64,000 bases of DNA, taken from NCBI GenBank assembly GCA_002914845.1, contig JXTC01000150.1, positions 557,962-621,961 on the forward strand. The letters run 5' to 3'. The translations under genes and the position numbers were made by a program. Positions 50,361-62,957 of this stretch are shown here, one piece after another (within the stretch, counting starts at the first letter, position 1; the number at the start of each line of letters is the position of its first letter). Source of the stretch: Trema orientale (taxonomy: Eukaryota; Streptophyta; Magnoliopsida; Rosales; Cannabaceae). Below the pieces are notes generated by a model. It did not search any database and had not been told where the DNA came from. It worked only from the letters and a program-made list of their open reading frames with translations.

Positions 50361-52339
50361 CTTTGTACTATCGAAATTATTGTGAATAAATAAATTCGAT
50401 AACCATCAATATAAAGTGCATATTTCGTAAAGTTTGAGTTGTGAAGTAAAATTTATGGATACTATTTAATTAGAGCTTAGTATTGACAATTAAATTTGTA
50501 ATTTTATTATAAAGGTTCGAATTATCAAGTGGTGTTTTTTTTTCTAAAAGTTTAGTTCTTGAAGGGTTTATTTGAAATGATTTGCAAAACTGGGGTAATT
50601 CTCACAAATTGCGAAACTTGGGTATTAGTTTGCAACGAAAAAAAAAAAAAAAAACCGAGCTTCTTCTCAGCCATTACACATATGAGACACTTGTTCCTAA
50701 GTGCAAGTTTTATGTTGATACCTATTTTGCTAATTGCTATGATATTCATAAAATAAAAAATTCTCTTATATTTCTTTCTTCTCTATCCCATCTTTATCAT
50801 GTTAGAAACTGAAAATTAGACCTTTGCTCTTGTCTCTCCCTCCCTATATTCTGAACTTTTCCCAAGTTATGGAGCTTTTCAACTCAATCTCTTATTGCAT
50901 GTCTATGGATTAGTCTATTGAGGTAAAAGCTTTGAATCCTTATGAAATTCGTAATTTTGCTTTATATTCTTTCTTTTGATTATTCTCATTCTCTGCTTAG
51001 GATTTCAAATGTTCACCAGGACCATCCTAAACGAAATTTTAAAGTAGATTATAGGTTATTTTGAACCTTAAGTTTAAAAGCTTGATGTTTTGAGAAAACA
51101 AGAGAAAAATTTATGGTTTAGTCTAATTATTAGTTTACGTTTTCAGTGAGTAGCAATTGTTAGGTGTTAACTTTTAAAAGTTCTCTTAGTCCTTAAGCTT
51201 GTTGGAAAGCTTGTAAATGCGCTTTGAGCCGTTTTGGATAGTTTTAATGTGAGCTTTGGTGAAATATGAAATCTGGAAATTCTGAGCTTGTCACTGTGTA
51301 GCTCTGGTATTTTGAATATTTCATCTCCTTCAACTTATCCAAATGCTCTAAAATTTTAGTATGTTGTAGTAGACATCAAGTTCCTTCTGATTTGACCTTA
51401 TTAGGTAAATTCTATAAAGAATTCAATTTTCTGTGAATTTTCTAAGATGCTAGTTTGTTGCTGTCGACAAAATAGAATTGTCTCTGAAGCAGTATTTGGT
51501 CGACTAAATTTTGTTTTGGTAAACAAAAAGTTCCTTTGATTGGTGCATGGAACAGAGGTAGGCCTTTGGGGTTATTTTTGTCGACTAAGGTTGGTTGACC
51601 AAACTTTTTCAGACCTAGAAAGTGTTATTTTTAAGCTTCTTTCATTGTGGGTGATCGTGCTTCAGTCTTGATATACTCTAAATACTGTATTTGAGAAATG
51701 TACTCATATTTTTGTCACCTATACATAATAAATAAGGATTTCATGAGCACGAACTCACAAGTTTAGTATAATAGTTTTAGTTAATTGCCAAGTTAAGTGA
51801 AGACTCTAATTAATAAGAAAATCATTCTTTACAGTGAGGAAACACGCTTATTGATATTGTGACCAGTTTGCCAACAACTCAATTATGGGGCTAATGTAAA
51901 CTATTAGATGAATAATACGATTATATGCCCAGAATGGACTGTAGTATTTTATATGCCTAGCATACTACTTCTTGTTATATCACATACAAATTAGCTTAAT
52001 TGGATGTATGCCATAATGATTGTGAGTAGTGCATGGTAGTAAAATAAATATGATATTGTGCATATAATGTCTCTTTTTGCATATCAAATTCTAAATTGAT
52101 TTGTACGCTAGTTGCTATAATTGCATGCCAATGATTAAGAAAATAACATGCCAGACATGATTAAGTATGAAAGTACATACATGACATATGTTGCATAACA
52201 TTCAGGATAGATTGGTACTGTCAGTCCATAAGGCACCATCACCACAAAAAGGGTCTAGGACCCTAGGTATATGCTCTTTCTCCCAAGCAAGATTTATTAT
52301 TCGGCTAATAATCCCTGTGCCTCAGCTAGGAGAAGAAAG
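50361..52339. other. AT-rich intergenic DNA, no supported gene
   Basis: Poly-A at 50640-50654. Bases 51460-51610 repeat GTCGAC(A/T)AA and TGGT(C/T)GAC words, which may be part of a decayed retroelement. No recognisable coding domain. Confidence 0.3.
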
Positions 52340-52784
52340 TAGGGCTGAGCATCGGTTAGGTTGGACAGGTTAAATTGCCCGCTCAACCTGCCCAATTAAT
52401 TGAGTTTTATTTTTGCAACCCGAAATTCGGCCTATTTTAGAATTTTAAATTTGTAACCTGACTAATAAATTGGTTGGATTGGTTGGGTTAACCTAGCTTA
52501 GGGTTTATAAGTTATAATTTTAATATTTTTTTTTTTACTATTTTTTCCCTAATTTTTGATTTTTATATAATATATATTTTAAAATAAATTAAAAAACTAA
52601 TAATAAATCTTATTCGGTCGGGTCGGGTTACATTGGACGGGTTGTCAAAACCGTCCAACCTGACCATTGTAACTTCGGGTTGGCATTTATTAACCCGAAT
52701 TCAACTCGGATTACTTTTTAATTGGGTTGGTCGGGTTCAGGTTATTCAAGTTGGTCACGTTAAAGAGTTTTTGGCACATCCATA
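52340..52784. mobile_element. hAT-like non-autonomous element, about 445 bp
   Basis: The left end TAGGGCTGAGCATCGG and right end (reversed) TATGGATGTGCCAA are weak TIRs. Subterminal regions carry GGTCGGGTCGGGTTA, GGTTGGGTTAACC and AACCCGAA words. Flanks GAAGAAAG and CAAGAAAA match at 6 of 8. Such Pro-codon-like CCCGA/GGTCGGG elements are common hAT derivatives. Non-coding. Confidence 0.55.
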
Positions 52785-53497
52785 CAAGAAAAGGTAGCCA
52801 CAAATATGAGCATGAGCCGGCAGCAGTAACAAGGGCCCCATGACACAATATATACGCATCCATTTGCATATTTGCATATGTTATCAAGATGAGCTATTTG
52901 TCATTGGCAAAATATTGTGACAAATGAGTCTATTGTTATCTCTGTATTGTTTACCTTTTTATAGAAATTCATGAGTTATAATGCTTAACAATCTTATTAG
53001 CATCATACTTACTTATTGAGCTTTTTAGCTCATTACTGTTCCCTTATGTTGTGGGCAAGATGAAAGCTAAGGTTGAAGAGTGAATGGGAGCAGGGAAGCA
53101 GATCCCTCATGCAGTGTACATATGGGACTGACCTATGACTGATTTTATAAATGAGCTCTAGCTAAAGTATTTTGAAAAGTGTATTTTCTATTATAAGTTT
53201 AATCATTTTGGATAACTGTATATAAGTTTGTTAAAAGTGCAATGATATATATATATTTTTTAAAAAGTGTTTGTTAATCTGTATTTTTAAAAGCAGTTTA
53301 GATCGTGAATTCGTACTAGAATCTCGAGTCCAACACTCTCCTTAGGAGCTTCTAGGTGCAAGAGAAAGCTTTGTTCTGACAGTTACTTACTATGCTAAAA
53401 ACAGACGTGTTTCTTCTTTTTTCCTTTTTTCCCCCCCTAATTTTGGCTTTTTTTTAATTATTCTGAAATTTCTAGATTTTTTTAAGTACTTTAGTAC
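52785..53497. other. intergenic DNA, possible LTR-like remnant
   Basis: Bases 53000-53130 contain TTATTGAGCTTTTTAGCTCA followed by GTGGGCAAGATGAAAGCTAAGG, a phrase pattern seen near the ends of degraded plant retroelements. I cannot classify it. No gene. Confidence 0.25.
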
Positions 53498-53902
53498 GGC
53501 TGGTTTGCCAGAGAGAGAAAAATATATGATGTTCAATGGATACTCTTCTACCCTCCTAAAAAAATCTAATCAATTCTGAAATCTATTATACTACTCACTG
53601 TAATCATATATATATATATATCTCTCTCTAAACGTGAAATTTTCAATTGAGGCAACTTTTTAAAGGCCTGTGATAATTGATTTAGATCATAATTAATGTT
53701 CAGTTATTGTACCATAATTAATGTTAAGTTATTGTCATTGAAAGAAGCTTAACTATGTCATATCTCTCAAAATTGAAATTATTGGTTACAAAAGCCAAAG
53801 CCTAAGCTTGAAATTGTATAAAACATAGTTCGTAGATCATGTGGGGCTCCTTCTTTATTTGAGATGTGTAAACAAAGAGTAACACTAGTATCCCCACTAA
53901 AA
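53498..53902. repeat. direct repeat A flanking the LHT locus
   Basis: About 400 bases matching 61016-61376 in the same orientation, sharing GCTGGTTTGC, TTTCAATTGAGGCAACTT, GAAGCTTAACTATGTCAT, and GATGTGTAAACAAAGAGTAACACTAGTA. Identity appears about 75-80% with indels. Non-coding. Confidence 0.8.
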
Positions 53903-54089
53903 AATAAATACATAGTATGGCCATGAAAATTGCTACATCAATTGCTACCTAAAAATAAAATATGATGGAAATGTTGGTACAGGATAACAACAGTAATGGG
54001 AAGAACAAAGTTTAATATATCTTTCAACAAGGTAAATGAGCATCTCAATCAGTAAGCAACACTTCCATCAACTGAGAAAGAAAAAATAA

Positions 54090-54190
54090 TTTTCTCAATT
54101 TGCAGTCTGAGAAACGTAAACAAGATTTATTATCTGAAATTGTGTTGCATAATATTCTTCTCCTTTTTTCTTTCCCCCTTCTGCCAGAAT
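54090..54190 (+). pseudogene. copied fragment of the coiled-coil gene (exon 6 and intron edges)
   Basis: From TTTCTCAATTTGCAG (intron end) through TCTGAGAAACGTAAACAAGA and TTATTATCTGAAATTGTGTTG it matches 45260-45316 of the gene at 42431 almost exactly. It then jumps to intron-6 sequence (AATATTCTTCT...CTTCTGCCAGA, parent 45430-45488), skipping about 110 bases of exon. It retains intron DNA, so it is a genomic copy with an internal deletion. It lies just left of the truncated LINE. Confidence 0.85.
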
Positions 54191-54332
54191 GAAATAATAT
54201 CTTCTTTATTTTCGGATGCTGTTTACTGATCAATGGCCGAAAAACTCTTTGCTGGCACTTTAATATTTTTACTTACATTCGTAACAAGTTTCAATTCCAT
54301 GCTTGGATTTATGTCAGAAGAGGTTCAACATT

Positions 54333-54345
54333 GTCAATTGTACTT
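54333..54345 (+). repeat. target-site duplication of the LINE, left copy
   Basis: GTCAATTGTACTT, identical to 55686-55698 on the other side of the LINE. Confidence 0.85.
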
Positions 54346-55685
54346 ATTATTATTTTTTTTTTTTTGACAAAAGAAAACTGCAACTTTTATTCACATAAAT
54401 CGTTAAGAACAAAAGCTGAAATGAAAGAAGGACTAGACAAAACCCAGGACATATTCCCACGAAATTGAAAAGCAGCATTTGCCAACACGTGGGTCACTTT
54501 GTTTCCCTCACGGGACAAATGGTGACAGGTACCACAATTGACTAAAGAAAACAACTTATGAATGTTTGAAAGAATAGGACCATTTGGTGCAAGAGGATAG
54601 TTATTCGAAATTGCCTAGATCGTTTTCAAGGAATCACTCTCCAAAATCGAAGGATGAAGATTATTCTGCAAAGCAAATTGGAGGCTCTCCTGAACCACAA
54701 GAACCTCAGCATCATCCACGGAAAATGACCCTATAATCTTTTTCGAAAAACAAGCTATAACCACACCTAAATGATCCCTCAACACTCCTCCCAATCCAAC
54801 ACAGCTTTCACCTTTGTGGATCGAGGCATCCAAGTTAAGTTTGATACACCCCGAAGGAGGAACCTGCCATCAAACACATTGTCGAGGTTCATCAGAAGAG
54901 AACAGGGGAGTTCGGCCCACTCTATTCCAGAATTTCTGTAAGAAGTTAATCACAAAATCTGCCATAACACTCGGTTCTCTCGCCTTTTCACCATGCAAAA
55001 CACGATTACGCTCAGCCCAGATACACTATAAAGCAATACAAAAAAGTTCAAAAGATCCTTGGTCTAATTCTTTTTGGACTGCTAACAGTACCTTTGCCAA
55101 ACTAGAGTGAGCCAGAGTCTTTATCAATGTCCAGAACCCGAGCATCTTCCAAATTGTTTTCGATCCATTACACATAAGAAAAATATGGGCCGAGTTCTCT
55201 TCTACCAATCCACACTGACAACAACAGAGATCTACCTTTAGTCATCATTTGACTAGATTCGTTGCCGTAAGGACTGCATCATAGAAAATTCGCCAAATAA
55301 AAACTTTGACTTTCGGAGGGATGGATAAAGCCCACAAAAATTTTCACCACTTCGCAATGATAGGTTGGTTTGAAGAAAAATTCAGGATCTTCTCCCTCCT
55401 TGCCAAACGATAACCACTCTTCATCTAACAATCTCCTGAGATTTCAAAATGCTATATCTGTTTATCTATATACGCTCCATTTCCAACAGATAAGGAAAAA
55501 ATCAATTCCTTATCCATTGCAGAAAACATATCCGAAATCAAGCCTTCATTCCAGATTCCCGGACTCAAGAAGAGCTCTGCCACCTTCATATTCGTTTCCA
55601 AAGGTCTTGTGATAGGACAAAATGTGGTCAGCCGAGGGAGCCAAAGGTCTTCTTTGATGCGAACCATTGAACCATTTAGCCAAGG
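54346..55685 (-). mobile_element. 5'-truncated LINE (non-LTR retrotransposon), minus strand
   Basis: On the minus strand the order is: end of the reverse-transcriptase ORF (NMKVAELFLSPGIWNEGLIS region, about 55540-55620), a zinc-binding zf-RVT-like segment (EENSAHIFLMCNGSKTIWKM, about 55140-55205), then a plant LINE RNase H domain (MDASIHKGESCVGLGGVLRD... ending at 54615). The poly-A tail is seen as a T run at 54350-54366. A perfect 13-bp target duplication (54333-54345, 55686-55698) bounds it, so the truncation happened at insertion. Stops and frameshifts interrupt it. It is dead. Confidence 0.9.
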
Positions 55686-55698
55686 GTCAATTGTACTT

Positions 55699-56580
55699 GT
55701 TAATTGCCTTTTTTGATATTTCATTTTAGCATAGTTATTAAATAAAGGACGAAGGAAAAAAAAAGTAAAAAAATTTCTTTAATTTAATGGCATGTTTACT
55801 TCACTGTGATTATAATCGGAATAAATAAAATGAGAAATGAATGGGAATAAAATATAAGGGTACAAGACTCATTATTTGTATTATATTATTTTCTTTCAGT
55901 ATATTAAAGTGATGGGAGGTTCCTTTATTATAAAATTTAAAGTGTTTGAGAACCGAAATGTAAAAATCCAAGTATCTAGTTTGTACCAAATTTTGCAAAT
56001 TTACTAGATATTTATATTTTCACTTAAAATTATTAAAAGTCACGACTTTGGGTTTTCGGTCGTAACATATTTAATCGTGGAAAAATTTTTAATTGGCAAA
56101 GTCACCCATTCTCCTTAATGTTTGGAAAAATTATTTCCAAACTGCATATTCTAAATTAATAGAAAACTTATGTTTTTGTTTCGAATTTTCAATTGTTTGG
56201 TAATTATAATTTTCTCTTAATTTAAAATATTGCTCACATCCCTGTTCACAATGTCAAAACGTGTTGAGATTGATAAACACTGAGAGGATTGAAAGTGGAA
56301 TCAATTGCACGCCTCATATTTCAACAGAAAAGCTGGCTCATGACATCCTTACCAGAATTGATATGTCCAAATGCAGGTTGAGGAGGGTAGAAAATCCCAA
56401 TATTCTCTAGGAACTCATTAAGTAGGCAGATTTTCATATTTTTAATTGATAGAGATATTAATTTCATCGTTGTAATTTTATTCTGGAAGTCTTTCTCTTT
56501 TTTTCCATTTTAGGGGTTTTACTATTAGGCGCTAGCTGTACAGTCATTAGACTCATTACGTTTTCCATTTTGTTTTATTT
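55699..56580. other. intergenic DNA upstream of the LHT gene
   Basis: No gene. AT-rich, with one moderately GC patch at 56230-56400 (AGCTGGCTCATGACATCCTT) resembling old retroelement sequence that I cannot classify. Confidence 0.3.
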
Positions 56581-56583
56581 TTA

Positions 56584-56595
56584 GACTATATAAGA
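56584..56595 (+). promoter_or_regulatory. TATA box of the LHT-type gene
   Basis: ACTATATAAGATA about 130 bases upstream of the ATG at 56721. Good position for a plant core promoter. Confidence 0.55.
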
Positions 56596-56720
56596 TACCT
56601 TATTAATGTATCTAGTCACATATAGATCAACATACAGAGTTTAAACTCTATAATTTTCTCCCAAGTCCCAAGTTTAAAATCATATTATTTTCATACACTG
56701 ATCGCTGGTGAAAAGCCACC

Positions 56721-59700
56721 ATGGAGTCTATCAGCAAAAACAATGCAGAAGAAGAAAAAGATCTGAATAAATGGCTTCCGGTCACTAGTTCTCGGAATGG
56801 AAAGTGGTGGTACTCCGCTTTCCATAATGTCACTGCCATGGTTGGTGCTGGAGTTCTTGGTTTCCCCTATGCCATGTCTGAACTTGGATGGTATATATAA
56901 AAAATATATATATATATATATATATGAGCTAGTACAATAGGGATTTTTTTTCTTTACTTTATACATATAATATATTTTTTCTTTACCTTCATGTACAATT
57001 AAGCTGCGAAACTCATTTATTTTATAATTATTTAGGTTTCATGATTTCATGAATTTGAATTAATTTGTCTCAATTTGGAGATTTCTCTATCCAACTAATT
57101 GTATGACTAATATAATTTGCTATACAGACTAAGCCATCAAAAAACCTTTGCCAATTAAATTGGGTTTTCATATATTTATTAGGCTAAATTAAGTATTGAA
57201 CATTTGTAAAAATAAAATTGATGAATAAAGATTGGGTTCTATATAGCTACCAATTCATCAGCATGATAATAACATTTATGTAGTAATTTTGAATAGTGTA
57301 TTTCGAACGTGCTAAATGAAATATGATTATGATTTAAATCGATGACCTAAAACTTTGTTGTGATTAGGGGTCCTGGCACAGCCGTGATAGTTCTATCATG
57401 GGTTATCACTCTCTACACCTTATGGCAAATGGTTGAGATGCATGAGATGGTGCCGGGGAAGAGGTTCGACCGGTACCACGAGTTGGGTCAGCACGCGTTC
57501 GGCGAAAAGCTAGGGCTTTGGGTGGTGGTGCCTCAACAGCTGCTGGTGGAAGTTGGAGTGAACATCGTGTACATGATCACAGGAGGGAATTCACTCAAGA
57601 AGTTTCATGACACTATATGCAATAGGTTCAGTACAAGTCTACACTGCGAACCCATTAAGAGAACTTACTTCATCATGATCTTCTCAGCCGTTCACCTCAT
57701 TTTATCTCACCTTCCCAATTTCAATTCCATCACAATTATCTCCATTCTAGCAGCTTTCATGTCCTTGAGGTAATGTTAGTGAAACTTAATTTTATAGCAG
57801 TTATTGATCTTTTACATCAAAAAAAAAAAGTGCATAATTTTATATGATGCGTGACAAAAAGGTCTCTGGATTCAATTACTTGTGTGTTTGGTTTTCCTAT
57901 TTATGATGATATTTTGCTTGGCAAATTTGATTTACTTTATAAAGTACTTTTTTCTGAACCTATTTATCAATGTTAAGGAAATTAGGAATATTTTCTTAAT
58001 ATGCGGAAGATATTTATAAACTTTTTTATTGATTTCACTTTTCAGACCAATTCTCTTACTGAAAAAACAAAAAATAAAAAGAATGTGTCATTAAGCAAGC
58101 TCAAATTTTGGAAAATGCCAAAACACATATGTGGTGCTAGGCCTCATAAATATGTGAGAATCATTATCATGCCTGCGCTATATTAGTATACGGTGCCAAA
58201 CAATAAACATCATAGTTGTCTTGTAGCGTCACTCTAAAATAACTTTTTTTTCCCCTCTCTTTTCAATTAAGCTTAAAATTTATTCTTGTAATTAATTTTG
58301 CAGTTATTCTACTATTGGTTGGGCAGCTTCCCTTAATAAAGGAGTAGCCCCAGATGTAACGTACGGCCAGAGGGCTTCAACAAGGGCAGGCAACGTTTTC
58401 AACGCCTTCAGTGCCTTAGGAGACGTGGCTTTTGCATTTGCAGGTCACAATGTGGTCTTAGAAATCCAAGCAACAATTCCTTCCACACCAGAAAAGCCCT
58501 CAAAAAAGCCAATGTGGAAAGGGGTTGTGGTAGCCTACACCGTTGTTGCCGTGTGTTACTTTCCAGTCGCTTTGATTGGTTATTGGGTGTTTGGTGACAA
58601 GGTTGAAGACAACATCCTCATATCCTTGGAGAAGCCATGGTGGCTCATTGCCCTTGCTAACATGTTTGTCGTTGTCCATGTCATCGGTAGTTATCAGGTA
58701 AAATTGTTATGCAATTAAAACTATTTATTTCATTAAGAGAAAAATGCTACTACTTTAAACTATTTATATCTCATTAAGTAAGAAAAATGCTTAGTAGCAG
58801 CATTGGTACCTAGCAACGTAATAATAAAAGTGTACTAGGTCTCAATTGTAAGCATTATTGGTGCTTATTATGAGTTAGCACTATATATTAATAAACGATG
58901 GATCTCATTTCAAAGTTATCTGAATCTCCTATTTTAATTAGCAACGGGTGCTAACAAGAGCAGCACCTTTGGTGTTTTTTTTGTAAATTTAGAAGTGTGA
59001 TCCATTCTCTTGTGGTGCTAAGCAACAAGTAATGGTGCATTTTAACATCTCTCTACATATATATTTTTTTTTTTTCGAAGCAAAGCCAAAACGAATATTA
59101 TGATCAATATAAGCCGGGTGAGATTATTATTTTCTTTTTTCCTCTCTTTTCTGATCATCTAAATATAGCTTTTGTAAATGCAGATCTATGCCATGCCAGT
59201 ATTTGATATGTTGGAGTCATTCTTGGTTCTGAGGATGAAATTCAAGCCTACCATATTGCTTCGAATGGTAACTCGCACCAGCTACGTTGGTAAGCATTTT
59301 CTAATCTATTTAACTATATTTAATAGTACCATCAATATTAATATACAAAAGCTTTGGAGAATTAATTTTGTATAAATTGCATTACTCTAATCAGAGCTGT
59401 GTTATGCTATTTTGTGAATATGCAGCATTTACCATGTTTGTTGCAATCACATTTCCTTTCTTTGGTGGGCTTCTTGGTTTCTTCGGAGGCTTTGCTTTTG
59501 CTCCCACAACATACTTTGTAAGAGTAATTGCTATAATTAACCTATATATATAGGCCCACATGTTTAATTAATAGACTAATTCAAATATTCTGTGACAGCT
59601 CCCTTGCATAATGTGGCTTACTATTTACAAACCAAAAAAGTTTGGCTTGTCTTGGATTGCTAACTGGGTAAGTTGAAAAGAAAGAAATCTTTGGTTAATT

Positions 59701-59887
59701 TTTTAGTCTCATTATGTTCTTTTTTTTTTTTTCCATTTTTTTATGTATTGACTCTCTAAATATGTAAATATATTGGCAATTTTCTCAGTTTTGTATTATA
59801 GTTGGCGTGACGTTGATGGTTTTAGCCCCCATTGGTGCATTGAGGCAAATCATACTTCAAGCCAAGAATTACAAGTTCTACTCTTGA
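56721..59887 (+). CDS. LHT1-type lysine/histidine (amino acid) transporter, 7 exons, 443 aa
   Basis: A plasma-membrane proton-coupled importer of amino acids (AAAP/ATF1 family, LHT clade). Exons: 56721-56890, 57368-57769, 58304-58697, 59184-59289, 59426-59517, 59599-59667, 59789-59887. All are GT-AG, total 1332 nt in frame. The start sits in a good context (GCCACCATGGAG). A short hydrophilic N terminus leads into [20 protein letters not shown], the first membrane segment. Family motifs follow: [83 protein letters not shown] and PCIMWL. About ten hydrophobic segments are visible and the length fits LHT1 (about 440-450). I leave the symbol blank because LHT paralogues are hard to tell apart. 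Confidence 0.95.
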
Positions 59888-61015
59888 GACTTTCAAATGG
59901 AGGGCGCAATGAGAGCTTTGATTTCACAATTGCTAAGTACGCTAAGAGCAGCCATGTTTAAATATATATAAAATTATAGAAGCGAGTATAAGTAAGCAGT
60001 GATTGATTGTGTAGTAGGAATGGATTGCTACAATTGATTGTGTAGTCGTACTAAAATAATTGTTTACATTTAGTTCTTATTGAAATTCGTTTAAACATTT
60101 AATCAATATTTTCTGGATAGATAATTTGTTTATTACCTATAATTTTTCAATTTGAGAAGTGTTGAGCTTCTTGATTGAATTCTTATTACAAGCCATATGA
60201 GGCCCATTATAGAAAAGCACCCACATATTCTCGGTATGAAAATTTATTCAAGGGAATTAGAATTTTTTTTTTTTTCAATTTTCATTTTTTCTTTGATTCT
60301 TATTGTTTTCCATACCTACATTCATAGCTATTTTTTTGTATATTTTTTTTTCGACTCTTTTCCTTATCTTCTAGGTTTTCATCATTTCTTGCTTGTTGAA
60401 GTACTTTTCTATGAAATCTTGGCCCGACGTTTTTACAAACGTCTTCAGAAATCATTTAGTCATCATCATGCGTCTCAAAGAATTCTTGGCCCCATTTTTT
60501 TTTTTTTTTTTCATTTTCATTACGAAGAAAGATTCTTGTAGTTGAATGTAACTTTCAGTAGTTCTCATAATAAAAATATTTATCCCTGTCATTTTTTTTT
60601 CCGTTTTTATTACGATAAAAGGCTCTTGTGGTTAAATGTAACTTTCAGTAGTTCTCATGATAAAAATGTTTATCCTATTCATAGGAAAAACAAATAATTC
60701 TTATATATAATATATAAATATAATACTATATAGGATAAGTTTTCAATTAGTATTTTTATTTTTCTCCGTACTAATAAGTTTGACCAAGTTAAAAATAACT
60801 TGTAATAACAAATTCATATCACTTATTTCTGTTTTGTTTATTAATGCTAATCCAAGTCAAATCTCTCAATCTCCCTCTTTCTCTTTTCATTTTTTTATCT
60901 TTTCTTTTCTAATTGTAACTTTAATTTTTTTAATTATCTTTAATCTGCAACTATTATGTAGTAGAATATTCAACCAAAATTTTTTAGGGCAGAGGTTTAA
61001 CTTTAGCAATTGTGC
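59888..61015. other. LHT 3' flank with a tandem pair
   Basis: The 3' UTR probably ends near 60110. A roughly 92-bp tandem pair lies at about 60500-60690 (GTAACTTTCAGTAGTTCTCAT repeated). AT-rich, no gene. Confidence 0.4.
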
Positions 61016-61376
61016 AGCTGGTTTGCTAGAGAAAGAGAAAAATATGTTGGATTAGATACTCTTCTTTTACCCTTTTGGAAATATGATCAATTCTAAAAAT
61101 CCGTTATATTGCTAATCGGAATCAATGCTGTAAACATGAAAGTTTCAATTGAGGCAACTTCTCAAAGGCCTGTATAATTGAGACCATAATTGTTGTGAAG
61201 TTATTGTAGTTAAAGGAAGCTTAACTATGTCATCTCTGAAAGTTGAAATTGGTTTCAAAAGCCCAAGCCTATCTCATGCCGAAATAATATATGATATGGT
61301 TTGTAGTTCAAGTTGAGGTTCCTTCTTTTATTTAAGATGTGTAAACAAAGAGTAACACTAGTACCCCCACTAAAAA
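61016..61376. repeat. direct repeat B flanking the LHT locus
   Basis: Matches 53498-53902 in the same orientation (see that entry). It lies 1.1 kb past the LHT stop codon. Confidence 0.8.
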
Positions 61377-62059
61377 TGTGCCTATTTGCATATTTATTCT
61401 TTTACTTGTTTCTTTAGCATAGCTTTCGTAATAACATGCTGAAACTATAGGGAATTCTGTAGCATCTACTTTATAGTTTACCTGAAAGGAGAATAAAGCG
61501 ACTTCCTACTGGCCCTTATGTTTGTGTGAGAGAGAGAAGGCTTGCGCGTTTAGTAAAGATCCAAACACACTCACATCACACTCTATCAGTAAAAGTAAAA
61601 TGACATAAAATTAGACAAAAAGACATGTGTTTTGCTTAATATAACAAGGGCGAGTATTGGGAAAAAAGAAAAAAAGAAAAAGAAAGAGAGAGAGAAAAAA
61701 AAAAAGGTCAAAGGCTTAATGTCCTAGACGTGACTTCGTACCTTACTCATGCTTTTCTATTTCAATTTAAACTATTCTATTATGAACAATGTGCCAAACT
61801 AAGAAGATTAAAAAAAGAAAAAAAAAAAAAAAAGAAAGAAAAAGGCACTAGGCATTCTGAGGTGGAAGCAAGCAAGCAAATGAAGGGAGGCATTAAGGGC
61901 CAACTGCAAAGAGTCGTAGACTCTACAATTCGCTTATAGAATGTCGAGTACTAGGCGGAGACTTTCCACTTCAGAGTAATAGAATACGTCGTGTGAAAGT
62001 TTTCGAGTAGAGACAAATATAATTTAAGTGCCAAATATGGAACATTATAAATATTAGGC
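61377..62059. other. intergenic DNA, nothing identified
   Basis: GA- and A-rich runs at 61662-61710 and 61812-61845. No gene or clear repeat. Confidence 0.35.
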
Positions 62060-62632
62060 TAGGGATGGCAATATAACCCATGGTTACGGATATCCGTGGT
62101 TATCCAATCCGAATGGGGAGGGGAAAAACCGCTCAAGTGAGAAAAATGACCGGGGCGGGGAATAACCGTACCGTTAATATGCGGGTATGGTGCGGGGACG
62201 GTATTAGTATAATCCGCACCATACCCGCCCCGATATATATATTTACATAGAAAAATTATCATACATATAAATATCTATTTAATTTTACACTATCTATATT
62301 ATTATATCTTTGGTAAAATAATGATTTTGGAGAGTTATATGTACTTATATATTTAAATTTTAGAGTTTAAAAATTATTAGTATATTGTTGTGTTTAATAT
62401 TTTGTTGATTATGAAAAGGATTTAGTATTTTCATCTTAATTTTTTAATATTTTAATATTATCAATGGGTATTGGATAACCGCAGTTTTTCCCGTTATTCA
62501 TTGGTTAATACCCGCACCGTCTCTCGCATCCAAAAGAATGGTTAATGGTGCGGGTATGGTATTGTGATTGACTTTCGGGGATGGGGATGGTAATTAAAAA
62601 ATCGTCTCCGATCCGCCCCATTGTCATTCCTA
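62060..62632 (-). mobile_element. non-autonomous hAT-type element, copy 2 (inverted)
   Basis: 573 bp, the reverse complement of the element at 32462-33036. Ends TAGGGATGGCAAT and, reversed, TAGGAATGACAAT. The flanks share TATTAGG (62052-62058 and 62634-62640), a degraded 8-bp target duplication. No coding capacity. Lies about 330 bases upstream of the pTAC10-type start codon. Confidence 0.8.
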
Positions 62633-62957
62633 TTATTAGGAATTAAAATAGGACTCGGATTAATAGGTTAACAACAAAGGACTTTGCACATCAAAGGACA
62701 TGTCGTTTGTATTGAAATCGGAAGTAAATTATAACGAAGCGTAGATTCAGTGACGACATCACAATGAGAAATAAAACGATCTGTAGTCTCCAAAAACGAC
62801 AGCAGACATTCACATATTTTTTTTTTGGGAAAAAAAAAAAACACTTTATCCACTCTAACAAACTAAAATGAAAAATAAAAAACACAAATACACAGAGCAC
62901 TTCACTTCACTGCACGCTCTCTCAGAACTGTTCCCTCCACTCTCTGCATTCACAGCA

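Noticed and set aside
60197-61055. Phe/Ser-rich open frames downstream of the LHT gene
   Set aside because: They are translations of poly-T tracts. No conserved motif or start context.
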